From Collybiopsis luxurians FD-317 M1 (Eukaryota > Basidiomycota > Agaricomycetes > Agaricales > Omphalotaceae): a stretch of 64,000 nucleotides of DNA. Numbering within the stretch: the first letter of the stretch is position 1; each line of letters begins with the position of its first letter. Where the stretch lies: contig KN834750.1 in NCBI GenBank assembly GCA_000827265.1, positions 907,297 through 971,296 of the forward strand. The letters run 5' to 3'. The position numbers and the translations under genes were made by a program. Under the pieces are notes generated by a model, which was given only the letters and a program-made list of their open reading frames with translations, was not told where the DNA came from and searched no databases. Below are positions 46,937 to 58,471 of this stretch, piece by piece.

Positions 46937-49900
46937 GAACGTGGAACAGGAGTTCTGTATCGACGAAACAAATTACTTGTATTTCTTGGGTCCATTACTG
47001 AGACACGAAATTGGCATAGCTGCTGAAGACTGCGGTCAGATTACATGAAAGATGATAGATATCCTCGCGTTATTTCTGCTCGTTCGTTTACAGTAACCTT
47101 TCAATAACGTCAGATACTTGTGATCAAAAATCTCTCCGTTGAGTACGGTTTTCAGTGGGCGCGTCTTCCTTACCGATGATGAACTTCCCATTTATATCCA
47201 AGAATGCTTGCCCACAGCAGAGCGTTTAAGTTTCACTCCATATTGAGTTATATGAGTTACGCAACTTGACTGCACTGTGCAATCGACTCGGGACGCTGAG
47301 TTATCGACATTGTAGCGGACTGACCCCTGCGGAGCCGAATTATACTTAGCCGCGCTGGGAGAGGGGAGTGTCATTCCAAGTTGCGTTCGCATTGCTCTCA
47401 TTCACTGCAAAAAGTCCCTAATGGTAATTCTAGCCAGTCGAGCTGCTGTGTATGTCGAACAACTTATTGCTATATCTACGCCGTTACATTAACGCTGACT
47501 ACTTGTGGCTTCAATAGCAATAAATACAAAATACAGATTTAACCTCTTACAGACAACACAGGCTACAAAGTTCTATGGTCATATCCCGGCTGTATATTTC
47601 AGGCATCTAAATGAAACAAATTTCCCTGCACCGGAACGTGTAAAGTAATCAGATTTGTCGTTATATTTGGAGTGCTTACTCGGTACTTATGCTTAAGAAG
47701 ACTTTAATATTTGTGAAAGCGACGTTTGCTTGAACCGGCTTTTCAGTTCGGCCGTCTCGGCACCTCAATCAGAGGCATTACGTGATGGCGGATCATCCAA
47801 GCCGGGAGGGTTCAGGCCCAAACGCGATCGGGCGTCTTTTCCAACTCTGTCTCGCCACAAATCCAGACTCATATCTTTATGGCTATGTCCTGCTCTTCAA
47901 TCCGCCCCACCGATCCACCTGCAAAATTTTCATTCATAGGGTATTTCACACTTTAAGTCTTTGCCACCATTCACCAAATCCATCGATCGTGTACTCGATT
48001 CCTCGCCGAACAATCATTCATAGCCTCATCGGACGCTGAACTCAAACGCATACATACTACCCTCTGTTTACATCTTCACAATTCTGTGCGTATTTTACTA
48101 CCACACTTATCATCGGGGCTCAGCGCTCAATGGGCGTAGAAATTCCCTGAGAAAGGAAATTGTTGGGAAACCTGCCCTTTGTGTATTCGAGACCCTCTCC
48201 ACGCCGTGAATGAGCGTGATAGAACTCTAAATCAGAGCTCGGTGTGTGGTATGTAGGTCACCTCTGCGTCAGTTCAAAGGAACTGATGCCTAGCGCAAGG
48301 ACCTACTAGATACTTGTCTACAAGGTCCCATGGACCTGGTACACGGCATTTGTCCCTATCACCTGCACCTTCGAGCTGCATATAGCTCCCACCATAGACA
48401 GCCAGCACTAATTTATCGCTTGTTGCCTCGCGCGCGCCCACCACCTTCTAATGCATGCCATGAGGTGTGTTGGATTGGTATTTGACGCGTGTTTGGGCTA
48501 CTGACACGTGTTATTCAAGTTATATTAGGTACTAGATACATGTAGAGAGTGTTCTATCACTTTCCGACGTATCGACGCGTCGATTAACCGACTGGTGATC
48601 CAGATACCGCTACTGACTGGGTTGTAACTTGGGGTGACAGTCACAATGAGAAACCAGGTTTCTCGGCTTCAGATTCGGAGAAATCCACAGAAAGAGGGTT
48701 TCCAAGTAGCCTTTCCCCAGCAGGACAAGCACGTTGTAACTACAAAGACTGGCGCCGCCTCTATCCGCGTCCGAGGATTCTTCCAGCCGAGAATTTGATC
48801 GGGCCATACTTCCGACAGGCACCAAGTGGTCGTAAATCAAAAGTGCCTGGGGCTGATTGAGTAGGTAATTTTGGTTGCACAAAGATCATCCAAGTAATAA
48901 GCCTTTATAAGGACGGTATCGCATTTTAGTTTGTCGGCGGATCATACCAAGAGTATTTCCTAGGTTGACATTCCGAGGTCAAATCGACTGTATGAATCGA
49001 GAACGGATTCCATTGGTGGGTAGTCGAGCCGGAAAATAGTATAGGTTAATCCTGCATGTCTTTGCCTCTCTTCACATATGCATATGATATGACGAGGGGC
49101 ATTTAAACTTGGACCTTTGACATGATTAATTTTCGATGCCGCTGTCAATTGAGGGGCAAGCTTGGGATAAGAGAAAAGAACAATATCATACTGTACACTT
49201 GACCGCTACTCGGCGGGGGCGAACAGCGTTGACAGTGATGCAGGTCGAGATACCAGTAGCCTAGGATGGCAATACCTGAAAGTACGGAATCTAGGGGCGA
49301 GACGCCCTCATTACTGGTACGATACTGATCTGAACTAATTACCCGCTCTCTGTTCCGCGTACTAACCTTAGCAGGGCCAGTGCGTCTCACTGAACCCGGT
49401 GTGAGGGATAATCCCTTTACTTTTTCGCGAACCTAATCAGCGATATTTACTGATACGGTTCGAAAGGTCATATATGAACGTAGGCGATTGCAACTGCTGA
49501 ATTAATATCATTTCTTTGCACTCTGGATGACAGTTGATATATTGCCGCGAAGAGATCCAATCGTTTCAATTGTTGGGGATATCATTGACACAGCCTTGCG
49601 TTGATTGTAGATCCTCCACCGACGAAAATGAAGCATCACAAGCCGAAGATTTACAAAGTTTCAAGTGGGGTTAGTCCTGGATTTGGTAGGTGAAGCTATT
49701 GTTGGTCGGTAAAGTGTATACCCAAAGTAATCTGCGCCCTAATGACGGTGGTATACGCTAGTTTACACTGTCTAAATTTTTACGCCAGGCGACAAGGAAT
49801 GAAGGCAGTAATTGTCAGTGATTCGACTCTTAAGAGATCGTCGTCGGAATATTGACCAGCATCACCGTATATAGAACTATACCTAGGTTTGGACTAAGTG

Positions 49901-51416
49901 TCATTGTAGAAGAATGTCGCGCGGACGGTTCCTGTCGACTAGTCAGAATCAGCACCAAAGTCTTTCGTGAAGGTAAGCTACAGAGTTGATAGGAAACTAA
50001 TTTCACATCTAGATGGAACGGATTTGGAGGTGTCCATCCTGAGATGGAAGACTAAAGGCGGTATATGATTAACAGGCATCGCGACCTGCAAGAATCCGTT
50101 GATATGTGTTGGCCATGTCTACAATTGAGATCATGGCTCTAGAGCACATTGGACTTCGACCTAGCCTGACGTAGACGGATGAGAAATTGGACTATCGCAA
50201 TATGTTGTGGTGAATAACTGAAGATCAAGGCAGAAAGCTGATGATTTACAAGAAAGCGAAAATCTGATAATGGGGCCCCGAGGCTACCGACAGATCGGTG
50301 GTGAAATCTGCTGTTGACAGATGATGCGACGCCAAAAAACTTGGGAATATCGACTCTCGAGTGCCGCCTGAGCTCTCTGCGCTAGATTTATCAAGCTCTA
50401 TCGTATGTTATCAAACATTGTTCAATGGAAAGCTTAAAGAGGTAAATGAAAAACCAAAAGTTGAGATTAATCGTCTACTCTTGCAGAGATAATGCAGCCT
50501 CTGAAAGTACAGAAGAGAAATAGCGTCTAGGCTTCCGTACTCTATAGCCATGCTAGAGGAGTACAGTCATCGCGCGTCCCGCGAATTCAGAGCCCTTGAG
50601 CGAATGCTGGGCACTGCGGAAGTTGCATCAAAAATGATTTTGCCAGAGCAGCTCTACTGGATATGACAGTTGAGTGTACCGAAGGTCTCTGGATGTATCT
50701 TGACAGACGTGGGCAATAATCAGAATCAAAAACAGTCAGTAGTCCGTATGGCATCTTGCCCTACATCGGGACTGCCTGGCGAGCCGGAAGGACTACGGAG
50801 CTCCAGGCAATTTATTTTGCGCTTGAGTTGGAGACAGTCTACCAAGTTGAATTGACCCAGTTTGATTCGGCTTTGTTCACGTTAAATCGAACCATGAAAG
50901 CTTGGAAATTCCTTAGTAGCTCCCCATCTGTAAGTTCGTAACTCCTGCGCCAGCCTTGCCGCTGGTCTCAACTGGATTGCCAGGATTGGTGTGGAGCACT
51001 GGAATTGTCGCTCAAGTCTCCCAAGAGCTCCTATGACTCGTTCTTCGCTCATGCTACAGGCGGTTACGCTTGCAAGGAGCTTCGTTAACGAATTTTCCCT
51101 CAAGTTAGAGAGGGGAAGAGTTGAACTGCATATAGATGATCCTTCGAAAGACCAAGCGTGTACATTGTTTTGCTTTCATTAAAAACTCCAGTATAGCTAA
51201 TTACATACAATAAGGCCTACAATATCAATATCGTCCACGGTCAATCCGCCACTAGAGACACCCAAAGTGACGAGATCCCAACTAATTATTATTGCGACTC
51301 ACGCTCCTTAGTGCATAGGCGGGTTGAGCGCTTAACGCGCCTGCCTCGATCACGTGCTCTATCAGCTGTTTACTCTTGCATTTCAACAGACTACTTACTC
51401 CTACTCTTCTGCGGCT
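46937..51416. other. Gene-poor stretch, about 4.5 kb
   Basis: Nothing with family motifs or consistent splicing. Open frames are short (60-90 codons) on both strands and look random. A perfect 8-bp inverted repeat (gagaaacc/ggtttctc) lies at 48649-48665. Around 51288-51308 a 21-bp segment resembles one at 12573-12594. A degraded mobile element is possible, but no transposase, reverse transcriptase, integrase or terminal repeat can be pointed to. Confidence 0.5.
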
Positions 51417-54400
51417 ATGTCCATAGCGGCTGGACCTTCTTCTCGACCAGCCTGGCAGACTGACGAACTCGAAGATGAATGGATAGAGCCAGAGGCAGAG
51501 GATGACGATGAAGAGCAATTCAACGGTACCCGTTCAATATCTTTCACAGCGCCGCTTTCTACCCAGATACACACTATCAATGACATCTCTTTACCTTCAC
51601 CCTCATCCAGCGCTCATTCAAAGGGTACCTTTCTGGTTCATCAAAGCGTTCCGAACTTACCACTTTTACCCAAAACCCCCGGCCGAAATAAGACTCAAAT
51701 GAAGAATTTTTTCAGCCCAATGCCCCTAGAAAGGCTATTTGAACCTCCTTCTCCCCCCCACTCACAGCCTATTCCCCTCACCGCCAGCTCAAGCTCAGAT
51801 GAAATAATAGAAACTGATGTTCCTAATATGATCTCCTTTGACGGTCGGAAACCCAGCCTGGATTGTCAATTCACTTTTTCAGCTCCTAGAGACGACATCC
51901 TTACACTCGGAAACCGACCGCAGGCCGAGAGTACCCCTGGTAATGCAGTTCAACGAACGCCAAACGCCCCTTCTACTGATCCCCCGCTTCGACTTTTCCA
52001 ATTTCAATACGATACTTACACTCGCGACCATCTCTCCGCTATGGTCGACTCTATTGCTGTCAACCCTGCGCTGAGTTCCGGAGCCACAAACTCGCCAGCC
52101 AGTCTCGAAAACGGTCTATCCAGAGTTTCGGAGGCGACAGGTTCTCTTTTGCACAGTTCCGATTTACGAAGTGCGAAACGCATCAAACTCAGTCCTAAAA
52201 GTGATTTTGAAGAGCGACTTGAGCCACAACGACCAAAACTATCGGGGAAAGATTACGTCGGAGAGTCACGATCTCTGATGCAGCAAATCAAGCAGGCTCG
52301 TGACTTTTCGACTATATCTACCGTTGCTAGTGTTCGAGACCAGGAAACGATTGACCTAGGTGTGTAATCTATGCGTTTCTTTTCTCTCAAGTTAAGGAGC
52401 TGAAGTATTCAAATTCCAGGTCATCCATCCTTACCTGCAGACCCAGCGCCTCCAAAGACAGGGGTAGTCCAGTCTTCCACAAAGTTTCGACTACAGGCAG
52501 CGACTTTAATGGCCCAAATAAAAAACGATATGAAAGGCCAGAAACGAATTTTCTCAGCGGATAACGAATCCTGTTTGACTAGCGCTGACACAAGTGCTCA
52601 GACAGACTCACGGCGATCCCCTCGTCTGACCATTTCAAATTCTAGTCCTAGACGGAGTCTTCGCCAGTCAACTACACAAAGACAAGCGGAAGATTTGGCT
52701 CGTAATGTTTCAAAGATCTCTTTGACTTCTCCAGCCTCCCCACGGCGTCGTCGTATACCTGCTGGGGTTCAGGTGCCTCGCATTCGCGTTTCTTCTGAGT
52801 CCTCAGAACATCTTGCACCCCCTTCGGTGCTATCGACGACTCATAGTGACACTGTGACTGCTTCTTCGGCCCATGAAGATCTCAGACGATTCGTCTCGTC
52901 CAGTACTGCATCGTCGGGAACGACCCTTACTGCCAGCAGTGTCCCGTCATTTTCTAAACATCCTGGTCCCACTCAAATCCGGACTATCGCTCCTAGCGAA
53001 GTTCCTCCCTTAGACAGGTTGGGCAACATGATGTTTGATAAAGTCATGATGAAATGGGTCAAAAGCAGCGCACAAATTGACGGGGAATATCTGCCTCCTG
53101 AAGAGGTCAGCGAGGATCCGTTTGGTGACATCGAAAGCTTAAAGGATGATTCTAAGCTTCACGAGTCCTCGGGTGCCACTCAAGAACTTGATGATGATCC
53201 AGGATATAATGAGCTCAGTCGGGTTGAGGAACGATCAGAGATTGACGATACGGAAGAGATGGAGTTGACAAGTTTCGAGACGGATGACCCTAACGGTCGC
53301 ATAGTCGATGTCATTTCCAGGTTTGCCTCAGGTGACGACACTACTGACTCTGAAGACGACATAATGCCTCCTGAACCGATCGATCCTGTTGAATACGATT
53401 CAGAAGGCGAAGAAGACGAAAAAACTCAGCTTTCCCCAAAGTCTACAACTTCTCCTTCTCATGACATCCCCGACCATCCGATACCCTCATCCTCCAGCAT
53501 GCGTTCTGCGATGAAGGTACCCGCGTCAGTACTCAAAGATACAAGCGGCGCGCGGTACCGAACGCCGCAAAGGAAGTCGAAGCATCGGCGGTCAGTCAGT
53601 TTCTCAGACGGAAAGCAAGACGGCCCTATCCGCGGCCTCGGCAAGAACGCCGAATTTGGGGATCTTACAATTCCCGGAGACAGCAGGAGTGGATTTGTGC
53701 CGTCCGCTCGGTCTAAACGTATAGCGGACATGATGGTGGCGCTCGAGGATTCTGGTGAGTGTCGTGTCAGTTGTCGTTCGCACTTTTAACCTAAATTCTG
53801 CGGTACCGGTAGACTACCAATCGGAGGAATCCCCTTCGAAATCGTATGGCTCAAGTGATCGTCCTCTGGCGAACCGGACACCCAGCACGACAGCAAATTT
53901 GCAAGCAGCGGAAACTTCTAGAGTCCCGCGACGCGTCTTTTCCAGATCTCCGCGATTTTCAAGTTCGACGGGCTCCGGGAATGCGACCTTCCTGACGGAA
54001 TGCTCATTTGGTGTCGCTCACGATCGACTGGTACAGGTTATCACTGACGTCGAGCCGTTTGAACCGCACTGGGAGGGACTTTACTCCATCGACCTTTCAG
54101 GTAAGAATATTGAAAGCGTAGCTCGTTTGAAGGAGTTTTTACCACGCCTGGATTGTCTCAAGTTGTACGTGAATTTGTCTTCTATTACGCGAAAGTTCTG
54201 GGTCTGTGATATACTGACAAGGCAAGGGATTCGCAGGAATTCAAATCTGCTTTCGTGGCTCAGCGGGGTGCCTGGCTCGGTACGGACACTTTCTGTCGCT
54301 TGTAATAGGTGAGTATTACCTGGCTTGCCCTAGCCTAATTTGCTTTTGTCTTCCCGAGGTGGTGATTTACGGTTTTCAAGTCTGACAGGGCTGACTTCTT

Positions 54401-56102
54401 ATCATCACCTGTTAAACCTAGAAAATCTGGACATCAGCAGGAACGATGTGGAATCATTAACTCGTGAGATCTCGATAATTCGTGTTGATTTGGTGGCACT
54501 CATTCCGTTGGCTCGAACTCTTAATTTGTTCGATTGATGATTTAGAATTATCATGCTTGCGACATCTTCGGGAGTTGAAGGCCGATTGGAACAGGATCGG
54601 CAGCCTAGAAGGATTGGAACGTTTGGATGGTTTGGTGAAGCTCAGCGTACAGGGCAATCGCATTCGATCGGTTGATATTGCTCAGTATCGATGGTTCGTT
54701 CTCCCCCTTTGCTTATGTGCTTCCCTTGTGTTTCTGTCTTGTAGTCGATGATACAAAGACTGATGCGCAGTTGAGTAGGACGCGACTGGAAATGCTCAAC
54801 GTCAGCGAGAATCGTTTAGATAATCTGGTCGGTCTGGCTTCACTGCCATCTCTGATTGCCTTGAATGTCGGTGAGTGAGTCAGTTTGGTTTGTTCGGATG
54901 CCTGTTTCGTCCGGTTCTTGGCCATCGCGATACACCCAAAGCGAGCAACCTGTACATCATACTATGGTAGATTTCATTCCGCCGGCAGCTTTAACAGCGG
55001 GCGTCGTTTTTTTTTTTTTTGCCATAAACTTTGGTCAAGTAATGCCTTACTGACTCTTTGATATTTGTTGACTGGCGGCAGATAGTAACTCGCTAGAGAC
55101 GCTGGACTTGGATGGGTCCATGCCCAGACTGAAAATACTGCGGGCTAGTGGAAACCGGCTTACGGAACTGGACACTGGGTTTATTCCGAATATTCGTACG
55201 CTGTACCTGGACAACAATTCGTTGAAGAGTCTAGTCAAAGTGGAGCGACTGGGCAAGCTGGAAAACCTCAGTCTTCGGAATCAGAGCGGTAAAGGATAGT
55301 GAGTGGCATGAGGTTTTGATTCGAGCTGTGCAAAACTGATATGACTGGTGTAGTCAATTTGTGACCCGGGATGTTCGCGATGTGAAGCGTCTCTACCTTT
55401 CTGGTGGGTCATTCGATCGATATTTGGACAAAAAAAAGATCAACTTTTTGGATAGGTAACGCGTTAGGGAAACAGAGATTCCTGACAGAATCGTGCTACA
55501 ATCTGGTGTACCTAGAGCTCGCTGCCTGCAGGCTGACCGTTCTGCCCGAAGGGCTAGCGGGGATGGTACCGAATGTCAGGGTGCTGAATCTGAATTATAA
55601 CTTTTTAGAGGATGCCAGACCTTTGGCAGGGCTGACGAGATTACAAAAATTGACCATAATCGGTTCGAGGCTAAAGGGAACAAAAGCACTGATCCGCCTG
55701 TTGCAACGGATGCCGGAAGTGGAAATGCTGGATTTCAGGTACGATTTCCTCTAATACTTTTGGAGATGGTAATTAAAATGTGTGTGTGTGTGTGCCAGGA
55801 TGAATCCATGTACGTTAGGCTGGTATTTGCCGCTGCTTGTAAAGGATGTGCCTGGAGCACTGCAACCGTCTGAAGATGGACCAAAGGGAGGGGGAGGAAG
55901 TAGATCTGGATGGAAAGAGTTGGATGCAAAGTTTCGACGAGACCTTCCGAATGATTCTTATATTGGAAGGCTGGCTTATCGAGGACTGGTGATGCAAGCG
56001 TGTCCACGGATTCGAATGTTGGACGGGATCGAGGTAACGGAGAAGGAGCGATTGAAGGCGGAAAAGATATTGGAAGGGATCCTCGGGGAGAGGAGAGGAT
56101 GA
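51417..56102 (+). CDS. Cdc11/Nud1-type leucine-rich-repeat scaffold (septation/mitotic exit)
   Basis: Exons 51417..52359, 52420..53754, 53813..54164, 54237..54308, 54381..54463, 54546..54693, 54779..54870, 55082..55298, 55354..55403, 55456..55738, 55799..56102; 1,292 aa. The N-terminal about 850 residues are disordered, acidic and Ser-rich, with KTPGRNKTQMKNFFSPM near the start and several SP/TP sites. From about residue 840 come leucine-rich repeats (SIDLSGKNI, LENLDISRND, LKADWNRIGSLEGL, LEMLNVSENRL, LKILRASGNRLTEL, LYLDNNSLKSL). Schizosaccharomyces Cdc11 and yeast Nud1 are spindle-pole-body scaffolds with this architecture; both recruit the SIN/MEN kinase cascade. Intron 7 (54871..55081, 211 nt) is the longest but skips no repeat, because LNVG joins DSNSLETLDL. 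Confidence 0.88.
55779..55794 (+). repeat. (TG)8 microsatellite
   Basis: Eight TG units in the last intron of the Cdc11-like gene, directly before the acceptor site. Length variation here could change acceptor strength. Confidence 0.85.
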
Positions 56103-56548
56103 ATAGTACCTATCAGTATTGACAATGTTATTTTTCACTCGGTTTGTTTCGTCGAGCGAGTTGGTTCGCTGGTTTAGATGTGCCTGAGAAAAAAAAAGGG
56201 CCCTGGAATTATGAGGCCTAATGCGGTAAGCGAAGTAATATAACCAAAAGAAGAGAGACGGTCTCGCTGGGGGGTTCATGAAGTGAGAGCGCGCTGAAAG
56301 ATGTTGATGGGAGCATCGCCCTAGAAAGAGATTTAGAGTATGAATGTGAAAATATGTAGATTGGGAGGGTGGGAGGTGGTTGGGGAGAATGGGGATTGGT
56401 TACATAATTTGATTATATTTTTATTTTTTTAATTTGTTGGTCGATCCGACTTTGGGTACCGAGAAGAGTAGATATCCCACAGGACCTTAAATAGGACCCA
56501 TCCTCCGTCGCTCATTTTTTTTTTTCCTTACACCCTTTCCTTTATCCA
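56103..56548. other. Intergenic, about 450 bp
   Basis: 3' UTR of the Cdc11-like gene followed by promoter-like sequence of the homeobox gene, with a 12-T run near 56516. Nothing else seen. Confidence 0.5.
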
Positions 56549-58471
56549 ATGATTGACGACCCTAAATCTCTGGGCAACGAGCTCAATTCTTATAACGTCG
56601 CTCAACTTCAGTTTGCCTTGTACGTTTCCTTTCCTTTTCTCTTCCCCTATATTTTCTGTCATTCACCTGTCACCTTGACGTTACAGAGCCGACTCAAAAT
56701 CCCATTTTATCCACAACGACGCTTCTGAGCAAGCTTTGATGTTCGATATTTTCTTTTTATCAATCCTGTATATCTCATTTACTTTATATTCCTAGTCCCA
56801 CTGATCTCGACTACGATTCTCGTCGCATGTCCAGCTCGGCCACTTCTACTGCCGACACAGACAGCAGCATACTTTCTCGTCCTGAAAAACGCCCTATGAC
56901 GCCCTCAGACGACCCAGAACCCAAAAAACACCGTCCTGCAGTCGATGCAGACCACCCAAACTGGGATTTAAAGTCTGAGGATTCAAAGGTCCAGTTGCCC
57001 TCCATTTTCACCACTTTTGAGGACGATAATCCTTCCAGGCCTCTTGCGAGCGAGTTTCGCAGAGCCTCTCTCCCAACCTTGTCCTCCGACCGCGTCAGGC
57101 ATTCCCCGTATCCCCCTCCTGCTCTCCGCGCGTCTTATGCTCCCGCTGCTCAGTCCGCTCTTGCAAGCTACACCTTCCCCCCACCCAGTGCAGACGACGA
57201 TAAATCTCGTCCAAAGCTCTCTACCGATCTGTCTTACGGTTTGTCTCCCGGATACGATTCGTATCCCAACTCTGGCACAACTCCTTCTTCCCATTTTGGT
57301 TCCCCTTCAGATTTTAATAATCCTAGCGGTTATTCAGATGCGGACAGCAATTGGAATAGTTCGCCTTCCGGAATCGTGAGACCGAGTTCAACCCCGGGGC
57401 AGCTATCCAGTTCTCCGGCCGTTAAATACGATGAAAGCTTACGCCATGCATCATTTAGCGCCTCTACACAGGCACACATGTTTGCAGGTTCGGCTCGCAT
57501 CTCGGGCCATCATGATCGCAGGTCATTTTCTGCAGGGATAAAAACCGAGTGGAATTTTCCCAACTCGGATTTTCTTCCTCCTAGTGCCCATCCATATTCG
57601 TCTCCCCAGATGCCTCCTGCTCCATCATCCGCCTCGCGTCCATCTCAGTCCGTCAACGCCTCTACCTTGGTAGAGCGCCCGCAGCGTAAAAGGGGAAAGC
57701 TTCCAAAAGAAACCACCGACTTTTTGAAGGCCTGGCTTCACCGTCACTCCGACCACCCTTATCCCAGCGAGGAGGAGAAGAAGCAGCTCTGCCATGCCAC
57801 CGGTCTCTCCATGAGCCAGGTATCCAATTGGATGATCAATGTGAGTCGTTGCTCGCGTCCGATGCTTTCTTTTTTTTGATTAATGTGTTGACCCGCGCCA
57901 CTCTTTCCAGGCCAGACGTCGTATCCTCGCCCCTGCACGACCCTCCACTAATCCGACAACCACTGCCCCCTTCCCCCCGACTGGGCGAAGCACATCTCTT
58001 TCCGGTCTTTTAGATCCATTAGGGCGGCGCGCGTCTTTGCCCGCCACTACACCCGATTCCCTCAATCTCTATCATCCAATGTCACTGCCCTCTATGCCGG
58101 GGGGTGGTCACCCTGATTACATTGGCTCGGGTAGGATGCATGGCTTACCGCAGCCTCGGCCTCATCACCATCAGATGCCCGCGCTCGATTATCCTTCGCA
58201 AGGAGGTCGTAATATGAATATGTACCCCAACTCTATGCAACAGTCGTACATGAATTCTTCTGTACCATTGTCTGCTCCCCCTTCATTATCGGGCAATCCT
58301 TTCTCAAGTCAGGGCGGTAACCAGTCGATGTATTCGAATGGGGCGGGATACCTTCCGAATCATAGTCCGCGTCTACCAGCTCCCGGTCAGGACCAACCAC
58401 ATTATTTCAGCGAGGGAACGGCGTCGAATAATGGCTCTGCACCTGGATCAGGATATGGTACTCCTCAATAA
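56549..58471 (+). CDS. TALE-class homeodomain transcription factor
   Basis: Exons 56549..56619, 56796..57840, 57911..58471; 558 aa. A homeodomain of the TALE (three-amino-acid loop extension) type lies at about residues 314-377: QRKRGKLPKETTDFLKAW, HPYPSEEEKKQLC, SMSQVSNWMINARRRI. The second intron splits it between Asn372 and ARRR. The rest is low-complexity Ser/Pro-rich, with several TP/SP sites; the C-terminus is Gly/Ser/Pro/Gln-rich. TALE proteins bind DNA as homo- or heterodimers and control development; yeast Tos8 and Cup9 and basidiomycete homologues are relatives. The 176-nt first intron is long for this locus. The residue before the intron is Met in the usual WFxN position (WMIN). 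A shorter start at 56827 (MSSSAT) is possible. Confidence 0.9.

Noticed and set aside
47192..51182. Short open frames in the 47-51 kb desert
   Set aside because: All are under 95 codons, without motifs or splice partners.
46937..51416. A retrotransposon or DNA transposon
   Set aside because: No reverse transcriptase, integrase, transposase or long terminal repeat could be identified; left as unexplained DNA.
54871..55081. Hidden exon in the 211-nt intron of the Cdc11-like gene
   Set aside because: The repeats on either side (LNVG and DSNSLETLDL) join without a gap, so nothing is missing.
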